Shown here one piece after another: positions 1-7,796 of a DNA stretch of 50,849 bases (the first letter of the stretch is position 1; each line of letters starts with the position of its first letter). A model generated the notes under the pieces. It ran no database searches, was not told the origin of the DNA, and saw nothing but the letters and a program-made list of their open reading frames with translations. Source of the DNA: Hymenobacter lapidiphilus (GTDB lineage: Bacteria; Bacteroidota; Bacteroidia; Cytophagales; Hymenobacteraceae); the NCBI RefSeq assembly GCF_013377885.1, contig NZ_JABKAU010000035.1:1-50849 (forward strand), in the 5' to 3' direction. A program made the translations under genes and the position numbers.

Positions 1-10
1 CTGCATCAAA

Positions 11-30
11 GGGGGGGGGGGGGGGGGGGG
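11..30. repeat. G20 homopolymer tract
   Basis: An uninterrupted run of 20 G residues sits where the left arm of the following family-B hairpin should carry its gtagggtgcggggc segment. It could be a hypermutable tract, or an assembly or sequencing artefact. The window begins 10 bases earlier, so its left context cannot be judged. Confidence 0.9.
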
Positions 31-115
31 TTTGCCCCCGCCCGCCGTTGAACGATTCAGACCTGAGCCGTTCAACGGCGGGCGGGGACAAGCCCCGCAC
101 CCTACACCGTTCTTT
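31..115. repeat. Family-B intergenic inverted repeat, left arm damaged
   Basis: GC-rich inverted repeat with arms cccgcccgccgttgaacg and its complement, ending in caccctacaccgttc. The same element recurs at 14991, 19390, 33126, 33884, 39490 and 42789. The outer part of the left arm is replaced by the G20 tract. No gene is seen from 116 to 246. Confidence 0.85.
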
Positions 116-246
116 AATAACTCGGGCTATTTAGTTACGCGAGCCAGCCCTGCCTGACTTTTTACCGGGCTACCTGTTTATGCATGCAGGGGCCATTATA
201 GCGCCCTTTACAACTCCCGAAACCCACAACTCGCTGACCCTCCCAA

Positions 247-1071
247 ATGCCCGAATTACCCGAAGTCGAAACCTACCGCCGCTTTCTGGATGAGCTGGTA
301 GTGGGCCAGACGATTACCGCTTTCGAAGTGCTCGACGCCCACGTGCTGGGCACGCCCGAAGACACGCTGCGGCCGGCACTGGTGGGCCGTACCATTTCGG
401 GCACCAGCCGGCTGGGCAAAAACTGCTTCCTGCTGCTCGACAACGGCCAGGTGCTGGTGCTGCACTTCGGCATGAGCGGCGACGTGGGCGCCTACCGCGA
501 CGCCGCCGACGCGCCCCGCTTCACCCGCGTAGCCCTGCACCTCGACTCGGGCCTGCGCGCCGCCTTCGTCGACCCGCGCAAGTTTGGCCGCATCCGGCTG
601 GCCGAAAGTGTAGCCGCCTACCAGCAGGCCAAAAAGCTTGGCCCCGACGCGCTGGAACTGACCGTTTCCGAGCTGACTGACAGGCTGACCAAGCGCAAAA
701 CGCTCCTCAAGCCCTTGCTGCTCGACCAGCGCCTCACGGCCGGCCTCGGCAACTGGATTGTGGACGAGGTACTGTTTCAGGCCAAAATTCACCCCGAGCG
801 CATAGCCAACACCGTAACGGCCGCCGAGGTCAAGCGCCTGCACGCAGCCGTTCAGCTGGTACTCACCACGGCCATTGCCGCCGAGGCCAACTACCGGAAC
901 TTCCCGGCCAGCTTCCTCATTCACGCCCGCGAGTGGGACGAGTCGGCCACGCCCGGCACCGACTCCCACGAGTTCTGCCCCCGCCACCCACGCACCCGCA
1001 TCGAGAAGAAATACGTGGGCGGCCGGGCTACCTATTTCTGCCCCAAGTGCCAGCCCGAGCCGGCAGAGTAG
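247..1071 (+). CDS. mutM: Formamidopyrimidine-DNA glycosylase (Fpg/MutM)
   Basis: Bifunctional base-excision glycosylase/AP lyase that removes oxidised purines such as 8-oxoguanine from DNA. The protein (274 aa, normal length) begins MPELPEVETYRR, giving the catalytic Pro2 and Glu3 after Met removal. Lys58 in RLGKN, Met76 in FGMSG and Asn169 in GLGNW match the lesion-binding positions of the family. The C-terminal zinc finger has Cys244, His247, Cys265 and Cys268, with Arg260 in GGRATYF. The second ligand is therefore His where the family normally has Cys. The start is fixed by the need for Pro as second residue. The gene is monocistronic and convergent with the next gene across a nested hairpin. 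Confidence 0.95.
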   Translation: MPELPEVETYRRFLDELVVGQTITAFEVLDAHVLGTPEDTLRPALVGRTISGTSRLGKNCFLLLDNGQVLVLHFGMSGDVGAYRDAADAPRFTRVALHLDSGLRAAFVDPRKFGRIRLAESVAAYQQAKKLGPDALELTVSELTDRLTKRKTLLKPLLLDQRLTAGLGNWIVDEVLFQAKIHPERIANTVTAAEVKRLHAAVQLVLTTAIAAEANYRNFPASFLIHAREWDESATPGTDSHEFCPRHPRTRIEKKYVGGRATYFCPKCQPEPAE

Positions 1072-1084
1072 GACAAATCACCTG

Positions 1085-1339
1085 TCATCCTGAGCGCAGC
1101 GAAGGACCTGGTGAGAAGCTGCTTCCTTTTTGTCGTTGAAAGGGATATAGCGAACCTGTTTAGGAAGTGTCTGCTATTTAAATGAACGTCATGCTGAGCT
1201 TGTCGAAGCATCTCTACTGCTTCGTTGAACGCCCCACTACAAAGCAGTAGAGATGCTTCGACAAGCTCAGCATGACGTTCTAGTTGACTTCCTAAACAGC
1301 TTCAGCTTCTCACCAGGTCCTTCGCTGCGCTCAAGACGA
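1085..1339. repeat. Nested inverted repeat: family A inside an outer C-like hairpin
   Basis: The outer arms (1085-1122 and 1303-1339) carry gagcgcagcgaaggacc and its complement. The inner arms (1184-1280) are a family-A element, gaacgtcatgctgagc...agcatgacgttc, flanked by ctgtttaggaagt and its complement. It separates the convergent mutM and SDR genes and could serve as a bidirectional terminator. One repeat appears to have inserted into another. Confidence 0.85.
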
Positions 1340-1359
1340 CAAATATTCCTCTCCCTCCC

Positions 1360-2394
1360 CTACTCAAACTCCTCGTTGTTCTTTTTCTCGGCACGGCGGT
1401 TGAGCATGGTAATCCAGGAGCGGGTGATGGGCGACTCGCTTTCGTAGCCGAAGCGACGGGCGTCGCCGCGGTTGCTGTCGGGGGCGGGCAGGGCCTGATT
1501 GACCCAGGCGAGCAGGTTGGCGGTGGTGCCGGGCAGCAGGCCGTGCAGCCCGGAGAGCAGCTTGGCAGGCAGGCTGAGGATGATTTCGGCGTCGCCGCGG
1601 CGGCAGGCGTTCCAGATGCGGCGGGCGGCGTTGTCGGCATTCATCGAGAGGGCCGGCAGCGAATCAGCCACTGTGAACCAGGCGTATTCCTTGCGGTGCT
1701 GGCCCTTGATGAGGGCGTGGCGGGCGCTGCCGGTACGCAGTAGCCCGGGGCACACGGTAGTTACGCGCACACCGTACTGCAGCAGCTCGGCCCGGAAACT
1801 TTCCGAGAGGCCCACCAGCGCGAATTTACTGGCACAATAGGGCGCCAGGTGCGGCACAGCCACTTTACCGCCCACCGAGGCAATGTTCACAATGCGGCCT
1901 TCGCCCCGCTGGCGCATGCTGGGCAACACGGCCTGCATGGCGTGCAGGGGGGCCCAGAAGTGCGTATCCATCGAGTCCTCGAACTCGCGCACATCCATAT
2001 TGTCGAGCGGGCCGGCCGTGATGATGCCGGCGTTGTTGACCAGCACCTCAATGGGCCCCAGTTGCTGCTCCACATCGGCTACCAGCTGGCGCACCTCGTC
2101 GGGTTGGGTAAGGTCGCAGACGAAGGCCCGTACCGGCTCGGAGCCGGCAGCGGCCAGCTCGCGGCGGGCCGTTTCCAACTCGTCGGCGTCGCGGGCGCAG
2201 ATGGCCACGCGCGCACCTTCGGCCACGGCCTGCCGGGCCAGAATGAGGCCCAGGCCGCGCGAGCCGCCAGTGATAAGCACGGTGCGGCCCGCCAGCTCGA
2301 AGCTGCCGCGGCGGTTGGCGTAGAGCGTAGCGGCCAGCAGCCCGGCACCGGCAGCGGCGGCCATGAGCAGGGAATTACGGGTATCAGATTTCAT
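1360..2394 (-). CDS. Short-chain dehydrogenase/reductase with N-terminal membrane anchor
   Basis: NAD(P)-dependent oxidoreductase of the classical SDR family; the substrate cannot be told. The protein (344 aa) starts with a hydrophobic Ala-rich segment (residues 9-26) that probably tethers it to the inner membrane. The Rossmann glycine motif TGGSRGLG follows at 42-49, NNAG at 120-123, catalytic Ser173, and the YxxxK pair Tyr186/Lys190. It is longer than a minimal SDR of about 250 aa because of the anchor and an extended C-terminal helical tail. It is convergent with mutM and divergent from the Spy-like gene. The family call is firm. Confidence 0.9.
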   Translation of the reverse strand: MKSDTRNSLLMAAAAGAGLLAATLYANRRGSFELAGRTVLITGGSRGLGLILARQAVAEGARVAICARDADELETARRELAAAGSEPVRAFVCDLTQPDEVRQLVADVEQQLGPIEVLVNNAGIITAGPLDNMDVREFEDSMDTHFWAPLHAMQAVLPSMRQRGEGRIVNIASVGGKVAVPHLAPYCASKFALVGLSESFRAELLQYGVRVTTVCPGLLRTGSARHALIKGQHRKEYAWFTVADSLPALSMNADNAARRIWNACRRGDAEIILSLPAKLLSGLHGLLPGTTANLLAWVNQALPAPDSNRGDARRFGYESESPITRSWITMLNRRAEKKNNEEFE

Positions 2395-2531
2395 ACAAGG
2401 AATATGTTTAGGTGGAAGGTTAGGTAGATGTAAGGATTTAGAAACCGAAAGGTTACAACTCAGCCGGCGGGCCGGGTTTTTTAGGCTCCTGCAGGGAATA
2501 TAACTTCGCCGACGCGCGTTGGTGGCAGTGG

Positions 2532-2567
2532 TTTGCTGAAACTGGCACCATCTTTACTACCCCTTTG
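2532..2567 (+). promoter_or_regulatory. Possible promoter of the Spy-like gene
   Basis: TTTG at 2532 and ctacccctttgcgg ending at 2570 resemble the Bacteroidota -33 and -7 elements. The spacing inside the -7 box is four instead of two bases, so this is tentative. It would give a leader of about 60 nt. Confidence 0.3.
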
Positions 2568-2630
2568 CGGTCCGGCCCCGGTTGCGGGCCGTTTCCCGGC
2601 TTTACTTCCTCGATACTGACTTCTTCGCTC

Positions 2631-3095
2631 ATGAAAGCGTCCTTCCTGCTCGCCACTCTCTTTACCCTCACGGCCGCCCCTACCCTGCTGGCCCAAACGG
2701 CCGGCCGGCCCAAACCAACGCCCCGCCCCGCCACTACGGCCGCCGCGCCGGCTCCCAAGCTCGATGAAGGCAAGATTGCCGAGCGCGCCACGGCCCTCAC
2801 CGCCAACATGCAGAAAGCCCTGGGCCTTAACCCGCAGCAAATGGCCAAGGTGGGCCAGATAAACCTGATTAGCGTGCGCGGTGTGGAAACCGCCCGCCAG
2901 ACCTACCGCCAGAATGTGCGCAAGATGGGCGGCGTTATCGAGGACATCGGCCAGTCCCGCATGGCACAGCTCAAGGAGGTGCTCAGCCCCGCCCAGTTCG
3001 ATAAGTACCAGCGCAAGCGCGAAGAGAAAATGGGCGTACCCAGCTCCCAGGGCATCCAGGGCAACCCCGTTCCCGGCATGCCGGGCCAGGAGTAA
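2631..3095 (+). CDS. Spy/CpxP-like periplasmic protein, function unknown
   Basis: Predicted secreted protein of 154 aa. The start at 2631 is chosen because it yields a clean signal peptide (MKASFLLATLFTLTAAPTLL, cleaved after AQ). A Pro/Thr/Ala-rich linker and a helical, charged domain follow. The pattern of a first helix ending ALGLNPQQMAKV and a later LKEVLSPAQFDKYQ segment is that of LTxxQ-motif proteins (Spy, CpxP and DUF4890-like Bacteroidota proteins), which bind envelope proteins or act in metal and stress responses. The open frame extends 22 codons upstream, but those codons are Arg/Gly/Pro-rich and not signal-like. The exact role is unknown. Confidence 0.7.
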   Translation: MKASFLLATLFTLTAAPTLLAQTAGRPKPTPRPATTAAAPAPKLDEGKIAERATALTANMQKALGLNPQQMAKVGQINLISVRGVETARQTYRQNVRKMGGVIEDIGQSRMAQLKEVLSPAQFDKYQRKREEKMGVPSSQGIQGNPVPGMPGQE

Positions 3096-3113
3096 AGTGG
3101 GAGTTAGGAAGTT

Positions 3114-3213
3114 TGTCATTCTGAGCAGCGCGAAGAATCTCGCGTGCCACGGTAATCCTGTAGTAGGGAATTACTGTGGCGCGCGAGATTCTTCGCGCTG
3201 CTCAGAATGACAG
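3114..3213. repeat. Family-C inverted repeat between convergent genes
   Basis: Near-perfect hairpin with arms tgtcattctgagcagcgcga and its complement. It lies between the convergent Spy-like and TauE genes. A related copy lies at 9414. It is a probable bidirectional terminator or a mobile intergenic element. Confidence 0.85.
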
Positions 3214-3225
3214 TTCTTTTATTCG

Positions 3226-3999
3226 CTAACCACCAAAAAATACCTGCCAGCTCAGCTTCAGAATGAAAGCGCTGACCATTAGCAGGAACAGTACCCGTAC
3301 GAAACCGGTGCCGTGGCGTAGGGCCAGGTGGGCACCCAGCGTGGAGCCTACGATGTTGCTGACGGCCATGGGCACCGCGGCAGCCCATAGAATTTGGGCG
3401 GAGGCGGCGAAGTAGATGAGGGCCGTGAAGTTGGTGATGGCGTTAACGAGCTTGGCCGAGGCCGAGGCCGAGAGGAAATCGTAGCCGAACAGCCCTACGA
3501 AGGAGAAGAGCAGAAACGAACCCATGCCGGGGCCGAAAAACCCGTCGTAGAAGCCCAGTACCAAGCCCAGCGCAGCCCCATAGTACGGCTCGCGGCTGGC
3601 GGGCAGCCGGGGCGCATGGATGCTGCCGAAATCCTTGCGCCAGAAAGTGTAGGCGGCAATAACCACCAGCAAACCTAGTACCAGCGGTGGCAGCAGCTCC
3701 TGGGGCAGCTTGCTTACCACCCGCGCCCCCAGAAACGAGAACACGCCCGCCACCGCCGCCGCCGTGCCCACCGCCCGCCACCGCAGCGGCACCTGCCCCG
3801 CATAGCGCCGCAATGCCGCCACCGTACCCAGCAACGACGATACTTTGCCCGTACCCAGCAATGTGGGCACCGGCACACCCGGCAACAGCACCAGCAGCGC
3901 CGGCAGCTGAATCAGTCCGCCCCCACCCACCACGGCATCAATCAACCCCGCCAGAAAGGCGAATAAACACAGCAGGGCAAGCGTGGTAGCAGTCAGCAT
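3226..3999 (-). CDS. TauE/SafE (TSUP) family membrane permease
   Basis: Inner-membrane protein of 257 aa with about eight hydrophobic segments. It has the two-repeat signature of the TSUP family: DAVVGGGGL (21-29) with LGTGKVSSLLG (48-58) in the first half, and YDGFFGPGMG (151-160) with SASAKLVNAITN (about 179-190) in the second. Relatives such as YfcA and TauE are proposed exporters or importers of small sulfur-containing anions (sulfite, sulfoacetate). Substrate and direction are not shown here. The start lies 8 nt from a -7-like box, so the mRNA may be leaderless. Confidence 0.9.
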   Translation of the reverse strand: MLTATTLALLCLFAFLAGLIDAVVGGGGLIQLPALLVLLPGVPVPTLLGTGKVSSLLGTVAALRRYAGQVPLRWRAVGTAAAVAGVFSFLGARVVSKLPQELLPPLVLGLLVVIAAYTFWRKDFGSIHAPRLPASREPYYGAALGLVLGFYDGFFGPGMGSFLLFSFVGLFGYDFLSASASAKLVNAITNFTALIYFAASAQILWAAAVPMAVSNIVGSTLGAHLALRHGTGFVRVLFLLMVSAFILKLSWQVFFGG

Positions 4000-4006
4000 A
4001 GGGCCG

Positions 4007-4014
4007 CGAAGGTA
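4007..4014 (-). promoter_or_regulatory. -7 box (TACCTTCG) for the TauE-family gene
   Basis: Reading the minus strand, TACCTTCG closely matches the Bacteroidota -7 consensus TAnnTTTG and lies immediately before the start codon at 3999. It predicts a leaderless or nearly leaderless transcript. No clear -33 element is seen. Confidence 0.4.
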
Positions 4015-4078
4015 AGCGGCAGCAGGAAATGTGCTTCAATGGGTGAGAGAAGGACCGGCGCAGGAGCAAAAAAAAACA

Positions 4079-4118
4079 GTCATGCTTCGGCTGCGCGGAC
4101 GCCAGATGAAGCATGACG
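4079..4118. repeat. Family-E short inverted repeat
   Basis: Short palindromic element, gtcatgcttcggctgcgc...gaagcatgac, lying in the divergent intergenic space before the DHA2 exporter. Copies occur at 16013 and 16922. Its ends match those of family A. Confidence 0.8.
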
Positions 4119-4206
4119 ACCTGAATGTTGTTGACTTTATTCCTGCCCAACCCTTGCTTTCGCCCGCTTAACAACCGGCGCCGCCGGCGGCCGTACAGCT
4201 TGGCTT

Positions 4207-5796
4207 ATGACCGAACAACTTACGCAACGGCAGAAAATGCTCACGTTTGGCGCCGTGCTGCTGGCCATGTTTCTGGGGGCCCTCGACCAAACTATCGTCA
4301 GCACCGCTTTGCCGCGCATCGTGGACGACCTGCAGGGGCTCGACCGGTTTACCTGGGTAGCCACTTCGTACCTGGTGGCCAGCACAGCACTGGTGCCCAT
4401 TTATGGCAAGCTAGCCGACACCTACTCGCGGCGCACCATTGAGATTGTAGCCGTGAGCGTGTTTTTGCTGGGCTCGGCGCTGTGCGGGCTGGCCGGCGAG
4501 TTCGGCACGCTGCCCCTGCTCGGCGACGGAATGACACAGCTCATCGTGTTCCGGGCCATTCAGGGCTTAGGTGGGGCGGGCCTGTTTGCCATGGCCTTCA
4601 TTGTCATTGCCGATCTGTTTCCGCCGGCTGAGCGCGGGCGCTACCAGGGGTTTGTAGGGGCCGTGTTCGGCACCTCATCGGTGCTGGGGCCGTTTCTGGG
4701 CGGTTTCCTCACCGATAACGGCACCAACCTGATTCCGGGGGTGGAGGGCTGGCGGCTGGTATTCTACGTGAACCTGCCGCTGGGCGCGCTGGCCCTGTGG
4801 TTCATCATCACCCAGATGCCCCCGCTACGCCCCCGCGCCGCCCCCAAGCCCCTCGATTACCTCTCGATGCTGCTGCTGATTCTGGGGCTGGGCTCACTGG
4901 TCATCGGCCTGCAGCTCAACAAGAACCAGTATGGCTGGACCGACCCCGTTACGCTGGGCCTGCTATCCTTCGCGGCCCTGATGCTACTGCTGTTCGTGCG
5001 TCGCAGCCTCAGTCACCCCAATCCTATTCTGGCGTTCAGCCTGTTCAAAAACCCGGTGTTCCGGACGGCCAACGCGGCCCTGTTCCTGCTGGGCGGGGCG
5101 TTTCTGGGGCTCATCATTTTCGAGCCGCTGTTCATGGTGAACGTACTGGGCGAATCGGCCACCAGCGCCGGCGTGAGCCTGATTCCGCTGTCGATGGGCG
5201 TGGTGACAGGCTCGTTGCTGGCCGGCCAGATGGTATCGCGCTACGGCCACTACAAGCGCTGGATGCTGGCCGGACTGGTGGTGCTGATGGGCGGCCTTAC
5301 GCTGCTGGCCACCATGCCGCCCACCGTAGGCTACAGCCAGGTGCTGGTGTACCTACTGATTTGCGGCGTGGGCCTGGGCCCGAGCATGCCACTCTACACG
5401 CTGGCCATCCAGAACGCCGTGGAGCCGCAATTTATCGGTCAGGCCACCTCGGCCAGCCAGTTTTTCCGGCAGATTGGCGGGGCCATTACGGCCTCGGTGC
5501 TGGGTGTTATTCTCTCGCTGGGCCTGAGCAGCGTGCTGCCCGCGGCCGGTCCGGCGGGCGGCGTAGCGCCATCGGCCGCAGCGGCCCAGGCGGCCCCAGT
5601 GGGCGAAGGCCCGGTGGTAGTGCCGGCTGGTACGCCCGCTTCGCCGGAGCTGAAAGCCGCGTTTTCGGAGGCTATTTCGCAGGTGTACCTGGTGACGCTG
5701 CTGCTAGTGGCCGCGGGCTTCGTAATGACGCTGTTCGTGCCCGAGCTGCCGCTGCGCAAAACCAACGAGGAGGCTCCGCCGATGAAGGTGAAGTAG
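4207..5796 (+). CDS. DHA2-family (14-TM) multidrug efflux MFS transporter
   Basis: Proton-driven exporter of the EmrB/QacA type in the inner membrane (529 aa, normal for 14 transmembrane segments). LDQTIVSTALPRI (26-38) is the DHA2 motif in TM1. GKLADTYSRR (67-76) is MFS motif A, and the RAIQGLGGAG segment follows. A Pro/Ala-rich stretch near residues 443-480 forms an extended loop before the last helix, as is common in this subfamily. No membrane-fusion protein or regulator is adjacent, so it may act alone. The drug or metabolite exported cannot be inferred. The ATG at 4207 begins directly before MTEQLTQRQKMLTF, which leads into TM1. Confidence 0.93.
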   Translation: MTEQLTQRQKMLTFGAVLLAMFLGALDQTIVSTALPRIVDDLQGLDRFTWVATSYLVASTALVPIYGKLADTYSRRTIEIVAVSVFLLGSALCGLAGEFGTLPLLGDGMTQLIVFRAIQGLGGAGLFAMAFIVIADLFPPAERGRYQGFVGAVFGTSSVLGPFLGGFLTDNGTNLIPGVEGWRLVFYVNLPLGALALWFIITQMPPLRPRAAPKPLDYLSMLLLILGLGSLVIGLQLNKNQYGWTDPVTLGLLSFAALMLLLFVRRSLSHPNPILAFSLFKNPVFRTANAALFLLGGAFLGLIIFEPLFMVNVLGESATSAGVSLIPLSMGVVTGSLLAGQMVSRYGHYKRWMLAGLVVLMGGLTLLATMPPTVGYSQVLVYLLICGVGLGPSMPLYTLAIQNAVEPQFIGQATSASQFFRQIGGAITASVLGVILSLGLSSVLPAAGPAGGVAPSAAAAQAAPVGEGPVVVPAGTPASPELKAAFSEAISQVYLVTLLLVAAGFVMTLFVPELPLRKTNEEAPPMKVK

Positions 5797-5910
5797 AACG
5801 GCTGTAGCGCGAAGCTCCCGCTTTGCGTATCGTCGAACGGAATCGTTGAGGCAGTTGGCGGTTGAGTCGTTCAACGGCACGCGAAGCTGAAGCTTCGCGC
5901 TACAGTCGTT
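5797..5910. repeat. Family-D inverted repeat after the exporter gene
   Basis: Inverted repeat with arms ctgtagcgcgaagct and its complement, starting at the base after the stop codon. The inner part carries cgttcaacgg as in family B. A separate small hairpin (ACCCCGGC/GCCGGGGT) follows at 5958-5979. Confidence 0.8.
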
Positions 5911-5998
5911 CTACAGTTAGCAGGCTACTACCCGCTGGTGGCTGTTATAGGTGCTTCACCCCGGCTTTACGGCCGGGGTCACCTCCTGTTTCTATTAC

Positions 5999-6564
5999 AT
6001 GATTACTGAAAACAAGCTTTAACTCAGCGTCTTCGACCAGTCGCCGGTGCCGCTGGGGCGCACGCCGCGCGAGGCGCTGCTGCACACCGTGGAACTGGCG
6101 CGGCTGAACGACCGGCTGGACTTTACCCGGTTCTGGGTGAGCGAGCACCACAACACCCGCGCGCTGGCCGGCTCATTGCCCGATGCGGCGCTGGCCCGCG
6201 CCCACCAACCGGCCCCGCGAGCGGTGTTCTACAGCCTGCAACTGCCCCAGGACTCCACGGCCAGTTTCAAGCTAGCCACCCTGCGGCCCGATGCCTCTAC
6301 CGACAACGCCACCGACGAGGTTTATCCCGACCAGTACAGCGGCCAGATGGTGGGTGCCCAAACCTACGAGCGGCGTAACCTGGGCCAGCGGGTCCGGGGC
6401 CTGTTCAAGCCGGTGCATACGGGGTCCATCTGGGGCTGGCCGGGCAAAGTCGTCAGCCTCGTGGCCTACCTGCTGGGCTTCACTTTCCCATCACGGGCAC
6501 CATTATGTGGCTGAAGCGCCTGAAAAAATCCCGCAAGAAACCAGCGAAGCAGTTAGTGGGGTAG
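5999..6564 (+). pseudogene. Chimeric pseudogene: luciferase-like monooxygenase N-terminus joined to a PepSY-TM protein C-terminus
   Basis: Remains of two genes joined by a deletion. From ATG 5999 the frame reads MITENKL, then a TAA stop (6020-6022). It continues in frame as LSVFDQSPVPLG...WVSEHHNTRALAG, the conserved N-terminus of LLM-class flavin-dependent oxidoreductases. After about 55 codons the similarity switches to the C-terminus of a PepSY-associated transmembrane protein (VYPDQYSGQMVGAQTYERR, then GLFKPVHTGSIWGWPGK). A one-base shift near 6486 moves the expected ending PITGTIMWLKRLKK into another frame, which stops at 6562-6564. Nonsense mutation, internal fusion and frameshift together exclude a working product. 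The parent genes are probably a monooxygenase and a PepSY-type iron-uptake or reductase protein. Confidence 0.82.
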
Positions 6565-6586
6565 AACACCGGTTGTTTCTATCTTC

Positions 6587-6737
6587 GAAGCTGTTTAGGA
6601 AGTCGAAAGAACGTCATGCTGAGCCTGCCGAAGCATCTCTACCGATTCGTTGAACGACTGTAACAAAGCGGTAGAGATGCTTCGGCAGGCTCAGCATGAC
6701 GTTCTGATTGATTCCAAGTGCTTCTTGAACAGCTTCT
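6587..6737. repeat. Family-A long inverted repeat
   Basis: About 150 bp. The outer arms gaagctgtttagg and aacagcttc flank the core arms gaacgtcatgctgagcctgc and gcaggctcagcatgacgttc. The closest copy in the window is at 16978. It lies downstream of the pseudogene. Confidence 0.85.
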
Positions 6738-6767
6738 TCTCCAGCAACAGCTAGGTTTTCCTTCTGG

Positions 6768-6803
6768 AAGCATCGTCCCTTACAGGACGGTGCTTCTTTA
6801 TTT
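6768..6803 (+). terminator. Intrinsic terminator hairpin
   Basis: The stem AAGCATCGTCC/GGACGGTGCTT with one G-T wobble and a six-base loop is followed by ctttattt. It would terminate transcription coming from the pseudogene region. Confidence 0.65.
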
Positions 6804-6830
6804 GTGTGCCATACCCCAACATTAGATATT
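6801..6830 (+). promoter_or_regulatory. Possible promoter of the TPR gene
   Basis: TTTG at 6801-6804 and TAGATATT at 6823-6830 are separated by 18 nt. They resemble the Bacteroidota -33/-7 pair, although the -7 match is partial. The leader would be about 65 nt. Confidence 0.35.
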
Positions 6831-6900
6831 TCGCAAAATACAGCGCGCTAATTCTATTGCGAGGCCGCATATTGCCCGCTCAATACTATTTCACCTATTC

Positions 6901-7788
6901 ATGTATCCCCTCCTTAAACAAGCGGTAATTGCGGCTGCAATCCTGTTGGCGACTAGCCCACTGGCGGCCCAAACCGCTACCCTGCCCCAACTCGCCGCGG
7001 AGAAACTGTGCGCCTGCATTGGGGAAGTTCCCCAACCCGATTCGGTGGCGAATCGTCTGCAACGATGCCTCCCCCAGGCACTAACCAAAGCCGCCATCCA
7101 GCAGGGTGGTCTGGAGGCCATCGGCACGGTTGAGGGCATGAAAGGTGCCCTGCTTAAAACCCAGGAACTGGCAACCGCCTCGTGCCCGCCCGTGCGTAAT
7201 GCTTATGTAGTGCAGCGCACCGAACACTCTTATGCGTCTTCGAATATTGCGGCAGCTCAGAAAGCGTACGATGCTGGCACCGCGTTGCTGGAGAAGCAAC
7301 AATACCAGCAAGCGCTGCCCCTTTTTCTAAAAGCTCTCAAGCTCGACCGTAAATTTGTAAAAGCCCACGACCACGCCGCCATTTGCTATCGGCAGCTGCA
7401 GGATTTCAAAAAAGCCGCCGATTACTACGCTAAATCCCTGGCTATCTTTCCGGAAGACGACTTGGCCCTATTGAATATGGCGGTAGTGCAAAACCGGCTG
7501 GAAAAACCAGACGAGGCGCGTGGCTACTTTGAGAAGCTACGCTATTTTCATCCCTACAATCCAGAAGGCTATTTTGGAGCCGGAAAAATGGCCCTGGTTG
7601 CCAGTGATTTTCCCGCTGCCCTCGACAACCTGTTTCAAGCTCATCGTTTGTACACGCAGCAGGAGTCGCCCTATCTTGCCGACAGCAACAAGCTTATTAG
7701 CCTGCTGTACGGCGCGATGAAGGAGAATAATCAGCTTGATCTGTTTCGCAACAGGGCCCAACAGTACAATTTCGAAATCAAGGAGTAA
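6901..7788 (+). CDS. Secreted TPR-repeat protein, function unknown
   Basis: Predicted exported protein of 295 aa. Residues 1-24 are a signal peptide ending PLAAQ. A domain with four cysteines (Cys37, 39, 56, 95; LCACIGE and QRCLPQA) follows and could form disulfides in the periplasm. From about residue 118 to 255 there are three to four tetratricopeptide repeats (AYDAGTALLEKQQYQQALPL, then KAHDHAAICYRQLQDFKKAA), a scaffold for protein-protein contact. It ends 8 nt before the symporter gene, so the two are likely cotranscribed. I recognise no specific family beyond TPR. Confidence 0.75.
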   Translation: MYPLLKQAVIAAAILLATSPLAAQTATLPQLAAEKLCACIGEVPQPDSVANRLQRCLPQALTKAAIQQGGLEAIGTVEGMKGALLKTQELATASCPPVRNAYVVQRTEHSYASSNIAAAQKAYDAGTALLEKQQYQQALPLFLKALKLDRKFVKAHDHAAICYRQLQDFKKAADYYAKSLAIFPEDDLALLNMAVVQNRLEKPDEARGYFEKLRYFHPYNPEGYFGAGKMALVASDFPAALDNLFQAHRLYTQQESPYLADSNKLISLLYGAMKENNQLDLFRNRAQQYNFEIKE

Positions 7789-7796
7789 TCCTGCTG

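Noticed and set aside
5945..5998. Riboswitch before the chimeric pseudogene
   Set aside because: Only one simple GC-rich stem (ACCCCGGC/GCCGGGGT) is seen, with no pseudoknot or conserved riboswitch core that I recognise.
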